Origin: Flavobacteriaceae bacterium CG2_30_34_30
GTDB lineage: Bacteria > Bacteroidota > Bacteroidia > Flavobacteriales > Flavobacteriaceae
Direction: 5' to 3'
Assembly: GCA_001873105.1 (NCBI GenBank)
Contig: MNYN01000029.1
Span: 1-53,589 of the forward strand
Length of the DNA stretch: 53,589 nucleotides
Under the pieces are notes generated by a model. That model had not been told where the DNA came from. It did no database searches and was given only the letters and a program-made list of their open reading frames with translations. Below are positions 15,847 through 23,856 of this stretch, in pieces. How positions within the stretch are numbered: position 1 is the first letter of the stretch; every line of letters begins with the position of its first letter. The translations under genes were made by a program, and so were the position numbers.

Positions 15847-17061
15847 TTATAAATATATCATGGCTTGCAATGTAACAGTGGATGTTTCATTACTACCAAA
15901 TTTTTCATTTTTGTATTCTAGGGTAAGTTTGGAATGGTGACCTGCCATGTAGTAATTAGTACCTGCTCCAAACACATTTCTATTATCGGGCAATGCATCA
16001 TAGCTATTGGATGCAAAAGAGACATAGGGTTGCCATTTATATATGTTTTTTGACGGTATTAAATAGCCCAAATGACCGTATAACATACTACCGGTGCCAT
16101 AAGCACTAAAAAGATAGTCTTTCCCATAATCATTATTTTGATAAACTGCATACGCCGTTATGGCTCCTTTATTTTCGCCAAGTGGTGCATCATAAAATGC
16201 ATCTAAAGCAAAAATAGAAACGTCTTCACCAATTAATTTATTACCATCATTTATAACAGCCCCTTTTGGATGAAGAAAAAAACCGGCTCCTATATTAAAA
16301 ACTTTTTTGGTGCCTACATAAGAACCTACTTTAAAAGGAAGAAAATTACTTTCAGTATCCAGAAAATTATATTCAAAATATCCGGCATAGGTTGTTCCTG
16401 CATCGGCAGAGCCCAGCCATTTTCTTCCTGCATAAATAGAAGTGTTTAAAGATTCTTCAGGTAAACGAGTATCTAAAGAATTTGTCAATGCCTCATTTAT
16501 GGCTACTCTGTATTGAAATTTATCAAAAGAACCTTTTGCATATATTCCTTGATGCCTGGCAAATTGATCAGTAAGTCCTAAAGTTGCCCAAGATTGTCTG
16601 TTATTATCTAAGGTCATAATATTTAAAGTGCTTTGGTTGTTTAGTCTAGAAATTCCGTTCCAGTAATGTAAACCTGCCCCAACAGAATGATTTTTAGCTA
16701 CACTATACTGCACCCAAAAATCATGGAAAAAAAGTTGAGAGCTTTCTCCCTTACCTGTTGGTGACATATTATCGGCATTTAGGGAATTGAGGCCAAAATG
16801 GGCAAGAATTAAAAACTTGGAATTAAGTTGAGCATAGGTTAGAATTCTAGCTCTTCTGATAGAAAAATTTACATCTTTTTGATTATCAGGCAAATTGTCA
16901 TTGTATTGTGCCCACATTTGACCCCAAGATAGGATGCGCATATACTTTGAGCCGTCTTCATTAAAACTAATTTTCATACCAGAACCATAATCTGGCGAAC
17001 CCTGCGAAAATAGTTGGTAACAACTAAAAAACAAGAGGTTAATTAAGAGTATTTTTTTCAT
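15847..17061 (-). CDS. Outer-membrane porin-like beta-barrel protein
   Basis: I chose the ATG at 17061 (404 residues), which gives a normal signal peptide, MKKILLINLLFFSCYQLFSQ; the longer frame from 17094 adds an unlikely leader. The mature part shows alternating aromatic and polar strands (MRILSWGQMWAQYND near the start, RRARILTYAQLNSKFLILAHFG, and a final KLTLEYKNEKFGSNE then VTLQAMIYL). This is typical of a porin family found widely in Bacteroidota. It is the first transport gene after the IS1-like protein and probably lets short-chain acids cross the outer membrane for the symporter. Function is inferred from context. Confidence 0.85.
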   Translation of the reverse strand: MKKILLINLLFFSCYQLFSQGSPDYGSGMKISFNEDGSKYMRILSWGQMWAQYNDNLPDNQKDVNFSIRRARILTYAQLNSKFLILAHFGLNSLNADNMSPTGKGESSQLFFHDFWVQYSVAKNHSVGAGLHYWNGISRLNNQSTLNIMTLDNNRQSWATLGLTDQFARHQGIYAKGSFDKFQYRVAINEALTNSLDTRLPEESLNTSIYAGRKWLGSADAGTTYAGYFEYNFLDTESNFLPFKVGSYVGTKKVFNIGAGFFLHPKGAVINDGNKLIGEDVSIFALDAFYDAPLGENKGAITAYAVYQNNDYGKDYLFSAYGTGSMLYGHLGYLIPSKNIYKWQPYVSFASNSYDALPDNRNVFGAGTNYYMAGHHSKLTLEYKNEKFGSNETSTVTLQAMIYL

Positions 17062-17124
17062 AAGGAATAGAATTTTGTTAGTTATTAGGAGCAACTAAAT
17101 TCTATTTAAATGCCTTATAAAAAA

Positions 17125-17138
17125 AATTTACTATATTT
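17125..17138 (-). promoter_or_regulatory. 14-bp motif, copy in the porin leader
   Basis: On the minus strand it reads AAATATAGTAAATT. The identical 14 bases occur on the plus strand at 17597-17610, so the two copies form a widely spaced inverted pair around the IS1-like gene. It lies about 64 bases before the porin start. It is a candidate operator for that regulator. Confidence 0.4.
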
Positions 17139-17159
17139 TAATGTAAACAACTATAGTTA

Positions 17160-17579
17160 TTAGTCCTTAAATCGCTCCCATTTAATGAGCATAAACTTAT
17201 CTCCAAGCTCAGTAATTACCATTCCTGCACCTATAATATTTGATTTGTTTTTAAGATAGGATATTAACTCCTCGTGGCTATAAATTTTGTAACTAGGGTG
17301 ATAATCAGATTGTAAAGCTCGTTTAATTTTATATTCCTTAACCCAATTACTAACCGTTACATGAGATACCCCTATAATTCGTTCGATTTCTCGATAACTT
17401 AATCCTTCTAAAAACAACTGTAGGGATTTTGTAACATAATAGGAATCTATTTTCTTTCCAATTTTATTTACTGTAAAATTATAATTACAATTTTTGCATC
17501 GAAACCGTTGCCTATTATTAATAATTCCGCTTTTAATAATACTCATACTTTGGCATTTAGGACAGGAAGCTGTTTTCAT
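17160..17579 (-). CDS. IS1-InsA-like zinc-ribbon/HTH protein, probably a domesticated regulator
   Basis: This 139-residue protein has a zinc ribbon at residues about 5-35 with CPKC...CKNC (four cysteines), like the N-terminus of IS1 InsA. It then has a helix-turn-helix at about 50-85 (LSYREIERIIGVSHVTVSNWVKEY). The C-terminal 50 residues (YSHEELISYLKNKSN and GAGMVITELGDKFMLIKW) are not a transposase catalytic domain; no DDE or InsB partner and no terminal inverted repeats are found. It lies first in the acetate operon direction, about 100 bases before the porin start. The intact ORF, the lack of a mobile element and this position suggest a DNA-binding regulator of the acetate locus rather than a transposase. 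Confidence 0.7.
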   Translation of the reverse strand: MKTASCPKCQSMSIIKSGIINNRQRFRCKNCNYNFTVNKIGKKIDSYYVTKSLQLFLEGLSYREIERIIGVSHVTVSNWVKEYKIKRALQSDYHPSYKIYSHEELISYLKNKSNIIGAGMVITELGDKFMLIKWERFKD

Positions 17580-17596
17580 ATATACTTATTTAGCAT

Positions 17597-17610
17597 AAAT
17601 ATAGTAAATT
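17597..17610 (+). promoter_or_regulatory. 14-bp motif, copy upstream of the IS1-like gene
   Basis: It reads AAATATAGTAAATT on the plus strand, 18 bases before the start of the IS1-like gene. On the coding strand it overlaps TATATTTA, a possible -7 element (TAnnTTTG-like). Binding here could therefore repress the gene itself. Confidence 0.4.
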
Positions 17611-17678
17611 AGCAATAAATATTTTAACTTTTAATTCATGTATCCATTTTTTTTTCAACATTTAAGTACCTAAAAAAT

Positions 17679-17706
17679 AATAACCCCTGTGTTTACAGGG
17701 GTTATT
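17679..17706 (-). terminator. carB terminator
   Basis: Inverted repeat AATAACCCCTGT / ACAGGGGTTATT with loop GTTT. On the minus strand it follows the carB stop and is trailed by ATTATTTTTTAG. It also separates carB from the IS1-like gene upstream region. Confidence 0.85.
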
Positions 17707-17728
17707 AAATAAATACAGGATTATATTA

Positions 17729-20581
17729 TTATTTACTCAAATACATCTTCCTTCTGGAATACAATTCATAGAACGCATCGTCTTTTAAGCTATCAATAAA
17801 TAAAATACTCTCGCCGGTACTTTTCATTTCAGGACCGAGTTGTTTGTTGACATTATGAAATTTATTAAAGGAAAATACAGGCTGTTTGATGGCGAAACCT
17901 TTCAGTTTTGGTTGAAAATTGAAGTCGGTTACTTTGTTTTCACCTAACATCACTTTTGTAGCATAATTCACATAAGGCTCTCCATAGGCTTTCGATATAA
18001 AAGGAACAGTCCTGGAAGCCCTTGGATTGGCTTCAATAATGTAAACAATATCGTTTTTTATAGCAAACTGCACATTGATTAAGCCTACTGTATGCAGTGC
18101 TAAAGCAATATTTTTTGTATGGTCTTTAATTTGTTGCATTACAAATTCACCCAAATTAAAAGGTGGAAGTGTTGCATTGGAGTCGCCTGAGTGAATTCCG
18201 CAAGGCTCAATATGTTCCATTATTCCAATGATATAAACATTTTCGCCATCACATATAGCATCCGCTTCAGCTTCTATGGCACCATCTAAATAACGGTCTA
18301 AAAGTAATTTGTTGTTTGGAATACTTCGCAGTAGGTCAACTACATGTTCTTCTAATTCTTTTTTGTTAATGACTATTTTCATTCCTTGTCCGCCTAAAAC
18401 ATAGGAAGGTCTTACTAGTATAGGGAAATCTAATTCGTCAGCTATTACTAAAGCTTCTTCGGCTGTTTCAGCTACGCCAAATTGTGGATAGGGAATATTA
18501 TTATCTTTCAATATGTTTGAAAAACTACCTCTGTCTTCCGCTAAATCTAATGATTTATAGGTGGTGCCAATTATTCTAATGCCATAGCGATCTAATTTTT
18601 CTGCTAGTTTTAGGGCTGTTTGTCCGCCAAGTTGCACAATAACTCCTTCCGGATTTTCGTGCCGAATGATGTCGTAAATATGTTCCCAAAAAACGGGTTC
18701 AAAATAAAGTTTATCGGAAACATCAAAATCGGTTGAAACGGTTTCTGGATTACAGTTAATCATAATGGTTTCATACCCACATTCAGCAGCAGCTAAAACA
18801 CCGTGGACACAGCAGTAATCAAACTCAATGCCTTGACCTATTCTATTAGGTCCTGAGCCTAAAACCACTACTTTTTTCTTTTTAGTTACGATGCTATCGT
18901 TTGCAGAATATTTTTCGCCGGAAGATAATTCTACTTCATTTTCAAAAGTAGAATAATAATAGGGTGTTTGTGCTTTAAATTCAGCAGCGCAGGTATCTAC
19001 TAATTTAAAAACGCGATTTACTTGTAGTTCTTCACGTTTGTTATATACTTGACTTTCAAGACAGTCTAGCATATGTGCTATTTGACGGTCAGCAAATCCT
19101 TTTTGTTTAGCTTCTAATAACAATTCACGAGGAAGGGTGTCGATTTTATAATTTGAAATTTCTCTTTCCAATAAATGCAGTTCTTCATATTGTTTTAAAA
19201 ACCACATATCAATTTTAGTGATTTCATGAATACGACTTAATGGTATTCCCATTTGGATGGCGTCATAAATTACAAACACGCGATCCCAACTGGCGTAGGT
19301 AAGTTTTTCAATAATCTGCTCGTAATTTTTATACCCTTTTCCGTCAGCTCCAAGTCCGTTTCTCTTTATTTCTAGCGATTGTGTGGCTTTATGCAAAGCT
19401 TCTTGAAAGGAGCGACCGATTCCCATGACTTCGCCAACTGATTTCATTTGAAGTCCTAAAGTTCTGTCGCTTCCTTCAAATTTATCAAAATTCCAACGAG
19501 GTATTTTTACAATAACGTAATCTAGTGTAGGCTCAAAAAGGGCTGAAGTTGTTTTGGTTATTTGGTTTTGTAGTTCGTTTAGGTTGTACCCAATAGCCAA
19601 TTTTGCTGCAATTTTAGCAATGGGATAACCAGTGGCTTTTGATGCCAAAGCAGAAGATCGAGAAACTCTTGGATTTATTTCAACAGCGATGATATCTTCT
19701 TTTTCATCGGGACTTACGGCAAACTGTACGTTGCAACCGCCTGCAAAATCGCCAATGCTCCGCATCATTTTAATGGCCATATCGCGCATTCTTTGAAAGG
19801 TCTTGTCTGATAGAGTCATTGCAGGAGCCACCGTTATAGAATCGCCGGTATGGATGCCCATAGGATCCATATTTTCGATACTACAAATAATAACAACATT
19901 GTTGTTTTTATCGCGGAGTAATTCCAACTCAAATTCTTTCCAGCCTATCAAGGCTTTATCAATCATTACTTCATGAATAGGCGAAGCTTCCAACCCTCTG
20001 GTTAAAAGTTCGTCAAAATCTTCTGTTTTATACACGATGGATGCGCCTGCTCCACCTAAAGTATAAGAGGCTCTAATTACTAGCGGAAAACCAAACTCCT
20101 GTGCTATTTCTTTTCCTCTAAGATAAGAAGTTACTGTTGCCTGAGGTGCCATAGGAATTCCTATTTGCTCCATTAGGTTTCTGAATTTTTCTCTATCCTC
20201 TGTAATGTTTATGGCGTTAATGTCAACGCCAATAATTTCAACCCCAAAATCTTTCCAAATTCCTTTTTCATCAGCTTCAATACATAAATTAAGTGCCGTC
20301 TGCCCACCCATTGTTGGGAGAACAGCATCAATTTGTGGATGGGCTTTTAAAATATCAACAAGTGATTTTGTGGTAAGTGGTTTTAAATACACGTGATCAG
20401 CCATCGTGGGGTCGGTCATAATCGTTGCAGGATTAGAATTGATAAGAACCGTTTCAATTCCATCTTCTCGAAGAGAACGAAGTGCTTGTGTTCCGGAATA
20501 ATCAAATTCACACGCTTGACCAATAACGATAGGTCCGGAACCGATAATTAATACAGATTTTAAGGTTATATTTTTTGGCAT
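17729..20581 (-). CDS. carB: Carbamoyl-phosphate synthase large subunit, without the C-terminal regulatory domain
   Basis: This is a 950-residue protein with two ATP-grasp halves. The first begins [22 protein letters not shown] (about 9-30) and contains [11 protein letters not shown] and [23 protein letters not shown]. The second begins [21 protein letters not shown] (about 565) and contains [10 protein letters not shown] and [18 protein letters not shown]. It makes carbamoyl phosphate for arginine and pyrimidines together with CarA, which is not in this window. E. coli CarB has about 1,073 residues, and the missing 120 correspond to the MGS-like allosteric domain. The protein ends shortly after [23 protein letters not shown]. 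This short form is, to my knowledge, normal in Flavobacteria, so UMP/ornithine control is probably different. Confidence 0.97.
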   Translation of the reverse strand: [950 protein letters not shown]

Positions 20582-20626
20582 TTATTGAGATACTTTTATT
20601 AAACTCAGCGTATAGGATATAAAAAA

Positions 20627-20654
20627 AGGTGTTACTTATAAAAAGTAACACCTT
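20627..20654 (-). terminator. rpmH terminator
   Basis: Inverted repeat AAGGTGTTACTT / AAGTAACACCTT around a short AT loop. On the minus strand it follows the rpmH stop by 21 bases and is trailed by a run of T (A-run at 20621-20627 on the plus strand). Confidence 0.85.
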
Positions 20655-20675
20655 GTATTTTTAATAATGAAATCA

Positions 20676-20837
20676 TTATTTTTTGTGTCTCGGTTCAGAA
20701 GATACAGATATTTTTTTTCTGCCTTTTGCTCTACGAGCTGCAAGCACTTTTCTACCGTTCACAGAAGCCATACGCTCTCTAAAACCGTGTTTGTTTCTTC
20801 TTTTTCTTTTTGATGGCTGAAATGTTCTTTTGCTCAT
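20676..20837 (-). CDS. rpmH: 50S ribosomal protein L34
   Basis: This 53-residue, very basic protein was too short for a long-ORF scan. It reads [20 protein letters not shown], then [20 protein letters not shown] and [13 protein letters not shown]. The [21 protein letters not shown] and GRKVLxxRRAKGR blocks are the L34 signature. The C-terminal [10 protein letters not shown] extension is common in Bacteroidota. It lies upstream of carB on the same strand but is separated from it by a terminator. The usual rnpA neighbour is not here. Confidence 0.97.
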   Translation of the reverse strand: MSKRTFQPSKRKRRNKHGFRERMASVNGRKVLAARRAKGRKKISVSSEPRHKK

Positions 20838-20915
20838 GATTGTGTACCTTTATCTTCTAAAAAATTGTTCTTTATTTAATTTTGTAGAGAACTTATCTCT
20901 AAAGCCAAACTTTGT

Positions 20916-20962
20916 CGGGCTTTGCCCGCCGAAGTGCCGATACTTATCGGTGCGTAGGCGGG
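20916..20962 (+). repeat. Palindromic extragenic element upstream of the TPR gene
   Basis: Two overlapping hairpins share a CCCG segment. The first is CGGGC-TTT-GCCCG (20916-20928). The second is CCCGCC (20925-20930) pairing with GGCGGG (20957-20962), with inner arm CCGAT / ATCGG (20937-20950). It is much more GC-rich than its surroundings and resembles a REP/BIME element. It lies between divergent rpmH and the TPR gene; the rest of 20838-21059 shows only the promoter below. Confidence 0.65.
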
Positions 20963-21028
20963 TGCAAATATACAAACCTTTTTTAGTTTGCCAAATGGAA
21001 TTATTAAATAATTTTTATTTGTTTTTCT

Positions 21029-21036
21029 TACCTTTG
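21029..21036 (+). promoter_or_regulatory. -7 element TACCTTTG before the TPR gene
   Basis: A perfect match to the Bacteroidota -7 consensus TAnnTTTG, 23 bases before the ATG at 21060. No clear -33 TTTG at the usual spacing. Confidence 0.5.
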
Positions 21037-21059
21037 TAAATTCAAATTAAACTCTAATT

Positions 21060-21575
21060 ATGTTTCATAAAAATATCAAATTAGTACTGGCATTTTTAAT
21101 CATTGCTTTTGGCATTTATCAATTTACCCAAGGTAATATTGGTAATGGTATTATGTATCTTTTACTTTCTCCTATATTTATATTTTTATACTACAAAAAT
21201 GAAATTATACTTTTGGCATTTTTGCGTTTGCGAAAACAAGATTTTCCCGGTGCTCAAAAGTGGCTAAGTAGAATTAAAAATCCGGAAACTTCCTTGGTAA
21301 AAAAACAACAAGGCTATTATAATTATCTTCAGGGATTAATGATTTCACAAACTAATATGAACCAAGCGGAAAAGTTTTTTAAGAAAGCTGTTTCCTTGGG
21401 TCTTTCTATGGATGCTGATTTAGCGATGGCTAAATTAAATCTCGCTGGTATTGCTATGACAAAGCGCAGAAAACGCGAAGCACAAACCCTTCTCACCGAA
21501 GCTAAAAAATTAGATAAGCACAATATGTTGGGGGAGCAAATACAAATGATGAAACAACAGATGAAAAAGATTTAA
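21060..21575 (+). CDS. Membrane-anchored TPR-like protein
   Basis: This is a 171-residue protein. Two hydrophobic helices at the N-terminus (about 7-22 and 29-48) anchor it. A soluble part from about 60 contains TPR-like helix pairs, with KQQGYYNYLQGLMI, QAEKFFKKAVSLGL, LAMAKLNLAGIAM and REAQTLLTEAKKL. Such small proteins are common in Flavobacteria, with no defined role beyond protein-protein contact at the membrane. The start is supported by the TACCTTTG promoter element. It is monocistronic as far as can be seen; the next gene is 150 bases away. Confidence 0.8.
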   Translation: MFHKNIKLVLAFLIIAFGIYQFTQGNIGNGIMYLLLSPIFIFLYYKNEIILLAFLRLRKQDFPGAQKWLSRIKNPETSLVKKQQGYYNYLQGLMISQTNMNQAEKFFKKAVSLGLSMDADLAMAKLNLAGIAMTKRRKREAQTLLTEAKKLDKHNMLGEQIQMMKQQMKKI

Positions 21576-21725
21576 AAAAGTATATATTTTCTTACACCTA
21601 ACAAATAAAGTGTTTATTTATACTACAACTACCTGTTTTTTAGCAGATTATTTTGCCTTTCATCGAAAATAAAATTTTAAGAATTTTATCTTACTTACCT
21701 TTATTTGTATTTCTAACCAAAAGGT

Positions 21726-22424
21726 ATGGTAAAATTTTTACTTTTCATTTTCATATCGGTAACCTTCTCTCTCAATAGTCAAGAACTACCTGAGCAGAAT
21801 TTCTCTAAAATTATTTCAAAAAACATTAGAAAATATAATAAAAATGTAAAAAGTGCCTACCGGATAAAGGATTATAATCGGGCACAGTTTTTATTTGATT
21901 CTTTGGTAAAATATGCAATAAATGGCAGTTATTTTGATGATTTTACCGTAAAAAAATTTAAAGGAAGAAAAAGTATTGCATTTAATGAATTTAAAAAACC
22001 CATTTTTTTAATGACTTATGCATCTTGGTGTACTCCCGGTTCCGGAGAAATTCCAGCATTAAATGAAGTGGCAAAACGTTTCAAAAACGAAATAGATTTT
22101 GTGGTATTATTTTGGGACAAAAGAAGTTCTGTAAGACGGGTAGCTAAAGATTATGAAAGAAACATAAATGTACTTTATGTAGATGAATTAGATAATAAAA
22201 ACAGCCATATCATCCGAACACTAAAACATAGTTTAGGCTTTCCAACCTCCTTCTTTTTAGATAAAGAAAAAAAGATTCTTGATGTTAGACGAGGTGTAAT
22301 TTTGCCTTACAATGAAGTATATTCCGTATCTTTTTCATTAAATTATGAATCTTTCAGAAATGGCATTTCACTGCTATTGAATTATGATGACGCAAAAGAG
22401 CCTATAGTAGATTCGCATAACTAA
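21726..22424 (+). CDS. Secreted TlpA/thioredoxin-like protein with a single active-site Cys
   Basis: This is a 232-residue protein with an N-terminal signal peptide (MVKFLLFIFISVTFSLNSQ). The thioredoxin fold lies at about 75-200, with FLMTYASWCTPGSGEIPALNEV and the cis-Pro loop LGFPTSFFLDKE. The usual WCxPC motif is WCTPG here, so the second, resolving cysteine is missing. A classical thiol-disulfide exchange is therefore unlikely; a mixed-disulfide, isomerase or purely structural role is possible. It probably acts in the periplasm. It converges with the TSUP permease, with one base between the stops and no terminator. Confidence 0.85.
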   Translation: MVKFLLFIFISVTFSLNSQELPEQNFSKIISKNIRKYNKNVKSAYRIKDYNRAQFLFDSLVKYAINGSYFDDFTVKKFKGRKSIAFNEFKKPIFLMTYASWCTPGSGEIPALNEVAKRFKNEIDFVVLFWDKRSSVRRVAKDYERNINVLYVDELDNKNSHIIRTLKHSLGFPTSFFLDKEKKILDVRRGVILPYNEVYSVSFSLNYESFRNGISLLLNYDDAKEPIVDSHN

Positions 22425-22425
22425 T

Positions 22426-22794
22426 TTATTTTCCAAAAATCATTTTCAACGCTACAACAATTAGTAAAACTCCAAATATTTTTTTAAGAATAACTTGATC
22501 AATCGTTATTGCCCATTTTGAGCCTAAATAACCGCCAATTATAAAAGTGAATGCGATAACGCCTGCGTATTTTAAATTGACATACCCTTCATTATAATAG
22601 GTATAAGCGGCTAAAAAAGTTACCGGAACTGCCAACACAGCCAGACTTGTACCTTGAGCCTGAAATTGATTAAATCCTAATGCAAATGCTAAAAGAGGAA
22701 CCATCACTAAGCCGCCGCCAATTCCTAATATACCGCTAAAAACTCCTGCTATTAACCCAATAATAACTAATATTAAAATGGTAGTCATATTCAT
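22426..22794 (-). CDS. TSUP-family (TauE/SafE-like) membrane permease
   Basis: This is a 122-residue protein with four hydrophobic segments. It opens with ILVIIGLIAGVFSGILGIGGGLVMVPLL, the glycine-rich repeat motif of TauE/SafE (TSUP) transporters, whose members export sulfite, sulfoacetate or related anions. At 122 residues it is half the usual 250, so it probably forms dimers of a single repeat, a form known in this family. It is preceded by a lytic transglycosylase gene on the same strand, 18 bases away, and the two may be cotranscribed. Confidence 0.88.
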   Translation of the reverse strand: MNMTTILILVIIGLIAGVFSGILGIGGGLVMVPLLAFALGFNQFQAQGTSLAVLAVPVTFLAAYTYYNEGYVNLKYAGVIAFTFIIGGYLGSKWAITIDQVILKKIFGVLLIVVALKMIFGK

Positions 22795-22812
22795 ATTATT
22801 TAATGTTTAATA

Positions 22813-23742
22813 CTATTTTCCAATACGATAATGCCCTTTTTCTGGAATTTCGATATTATATTTTTTTCTAGATTTATTGTTGAGTTTTGCCTCACGTAAC
22901 CAAGGATTATGTATTTTTAAAATTTTATAGTTAATACCATTTTGTAAAGCAAAGGCAGATAAATCGGTAATTGCTGAATCTACCTCTATTTTATAACTAG
23001 GTACTAATGTGTATAAATCTTTCTCTCTAAAATTAAATCCATACAAAACCGGATTACTCATGATTTCTTTTAGAGCAAGAATTCTAAAAACATACCTGCC
23101 GGTTTCTTCTCCTAAAAGAAGGTCATAATAATTTTCAACGCGTTGCTCTCCAAGCCTTCTGGAAATTCCTGTATTACCGGCATTGTAAGCTGCTGCAGCT
23201 TCTGTCCACGTTCCAAATTGCTGTTTAGAGGCTAAAATATATTTACAAGCAGCCTCTGTTGCTTTTTCTAAATCATAGCGCTCATCTACATTTTCGTTTA
23301 CTTCCAATCCAAATTCTTTCGCTGTTTTTGGCATAATTTGCCAAATACCTCTTGCCCCGGCTGGAGAAACAACATTTAACAAACCGCTTTCTATGACTGC
23401 TAAATACTTAAAATCGTCTGGTATTCCATATTTTTTAAGAATAGGCTCCATAACAGGAAATGCTTTATTTGCTCTTTTAAACATTAAAAGTCCGTTAGAT
23501 TGCCAATAAGTGTTTACTAATAATTCCCTATCCATTCTCTCTCTTATATCCGGGTCATTTAAAGGTACTTCTTCTCCTGCAAAATCTAATTTTTCAGGCA
23601 TTGGAATTGCATAAATATTATAATCATTGATGCGTTTTGCTGAAAAAATATCATCTGTTGGGGCTTCTTGCACTGCAAAAACTAATAACCCGCTTATGGC
23701 TATCAAAAGGATTCCGAAACTTATTTTATATGCTGTTTTCAT
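22813..23742 (-). CDS. MltD-like lytic transglycosylase
   Basis: I chose the ATG at 23742 (309 residues), which begins MKTAYKISFGILLIAISGLLVFA and gives a proper signal/anchor; the longer frame from 23784 adds a polar leader. The SLT (lysozyme-like) domain spans about 95-225. It has the catalytic Glu at about 118 in LAVIESGL, then SPAGARGIWQIMPKTAKEFGL and AAAAYNAG. The C-terminal 60 residues resemble a LysM-like or linker part (LQNGINYKILKIHNPWL). It cleaves peptidoglycan in the periplasm. Its neighbour downstream is the TSUP permease. Confidence 0.92.
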   Translation of the reverse strand: MKTAYKISFGILLIAISGLLVFAVQEAPTDDIFSAKRINDYNIYAIPMPEKLDFAGEEVPLNDPDIRERMDRELLVNTYWQSNGLLMFKRANKAFPVMEPILKKYGIPDDFKYLAVIESGLLNVVSPAGARGIWQIMPKTAKEFGLEVNENVDERYDLEKATEAACKYILASKQQFGTWTEAAAAYNAGNTGISRRLGEQRVENYYDLLLGEETGRYVFRILALKEIMSNPVLYGFNFREKDLYTLVPSYKIEVDSAITDLSAFALQNGINYKILKIHNPWLREAKLNNKSRKKYNIEIPEKGHYRIGK

Positions 23743-23856
23743 GATTTTATATATTTTAAGTTTGTTTTTTGTATTTTTTTGCAAGAAATTACCTTTCCTT
23801 CTTAAAACACTTTCATTAAATTTACTAAAGGTACATAATTTACTAGGATGTCTTTT

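Noticed and set aside
17160..17579. A live IS1-family element
   Set aside because: Only the InsA-like part exists; there is no InsB/DDE domain, no terminal inverted repeats and no target duplication around it.
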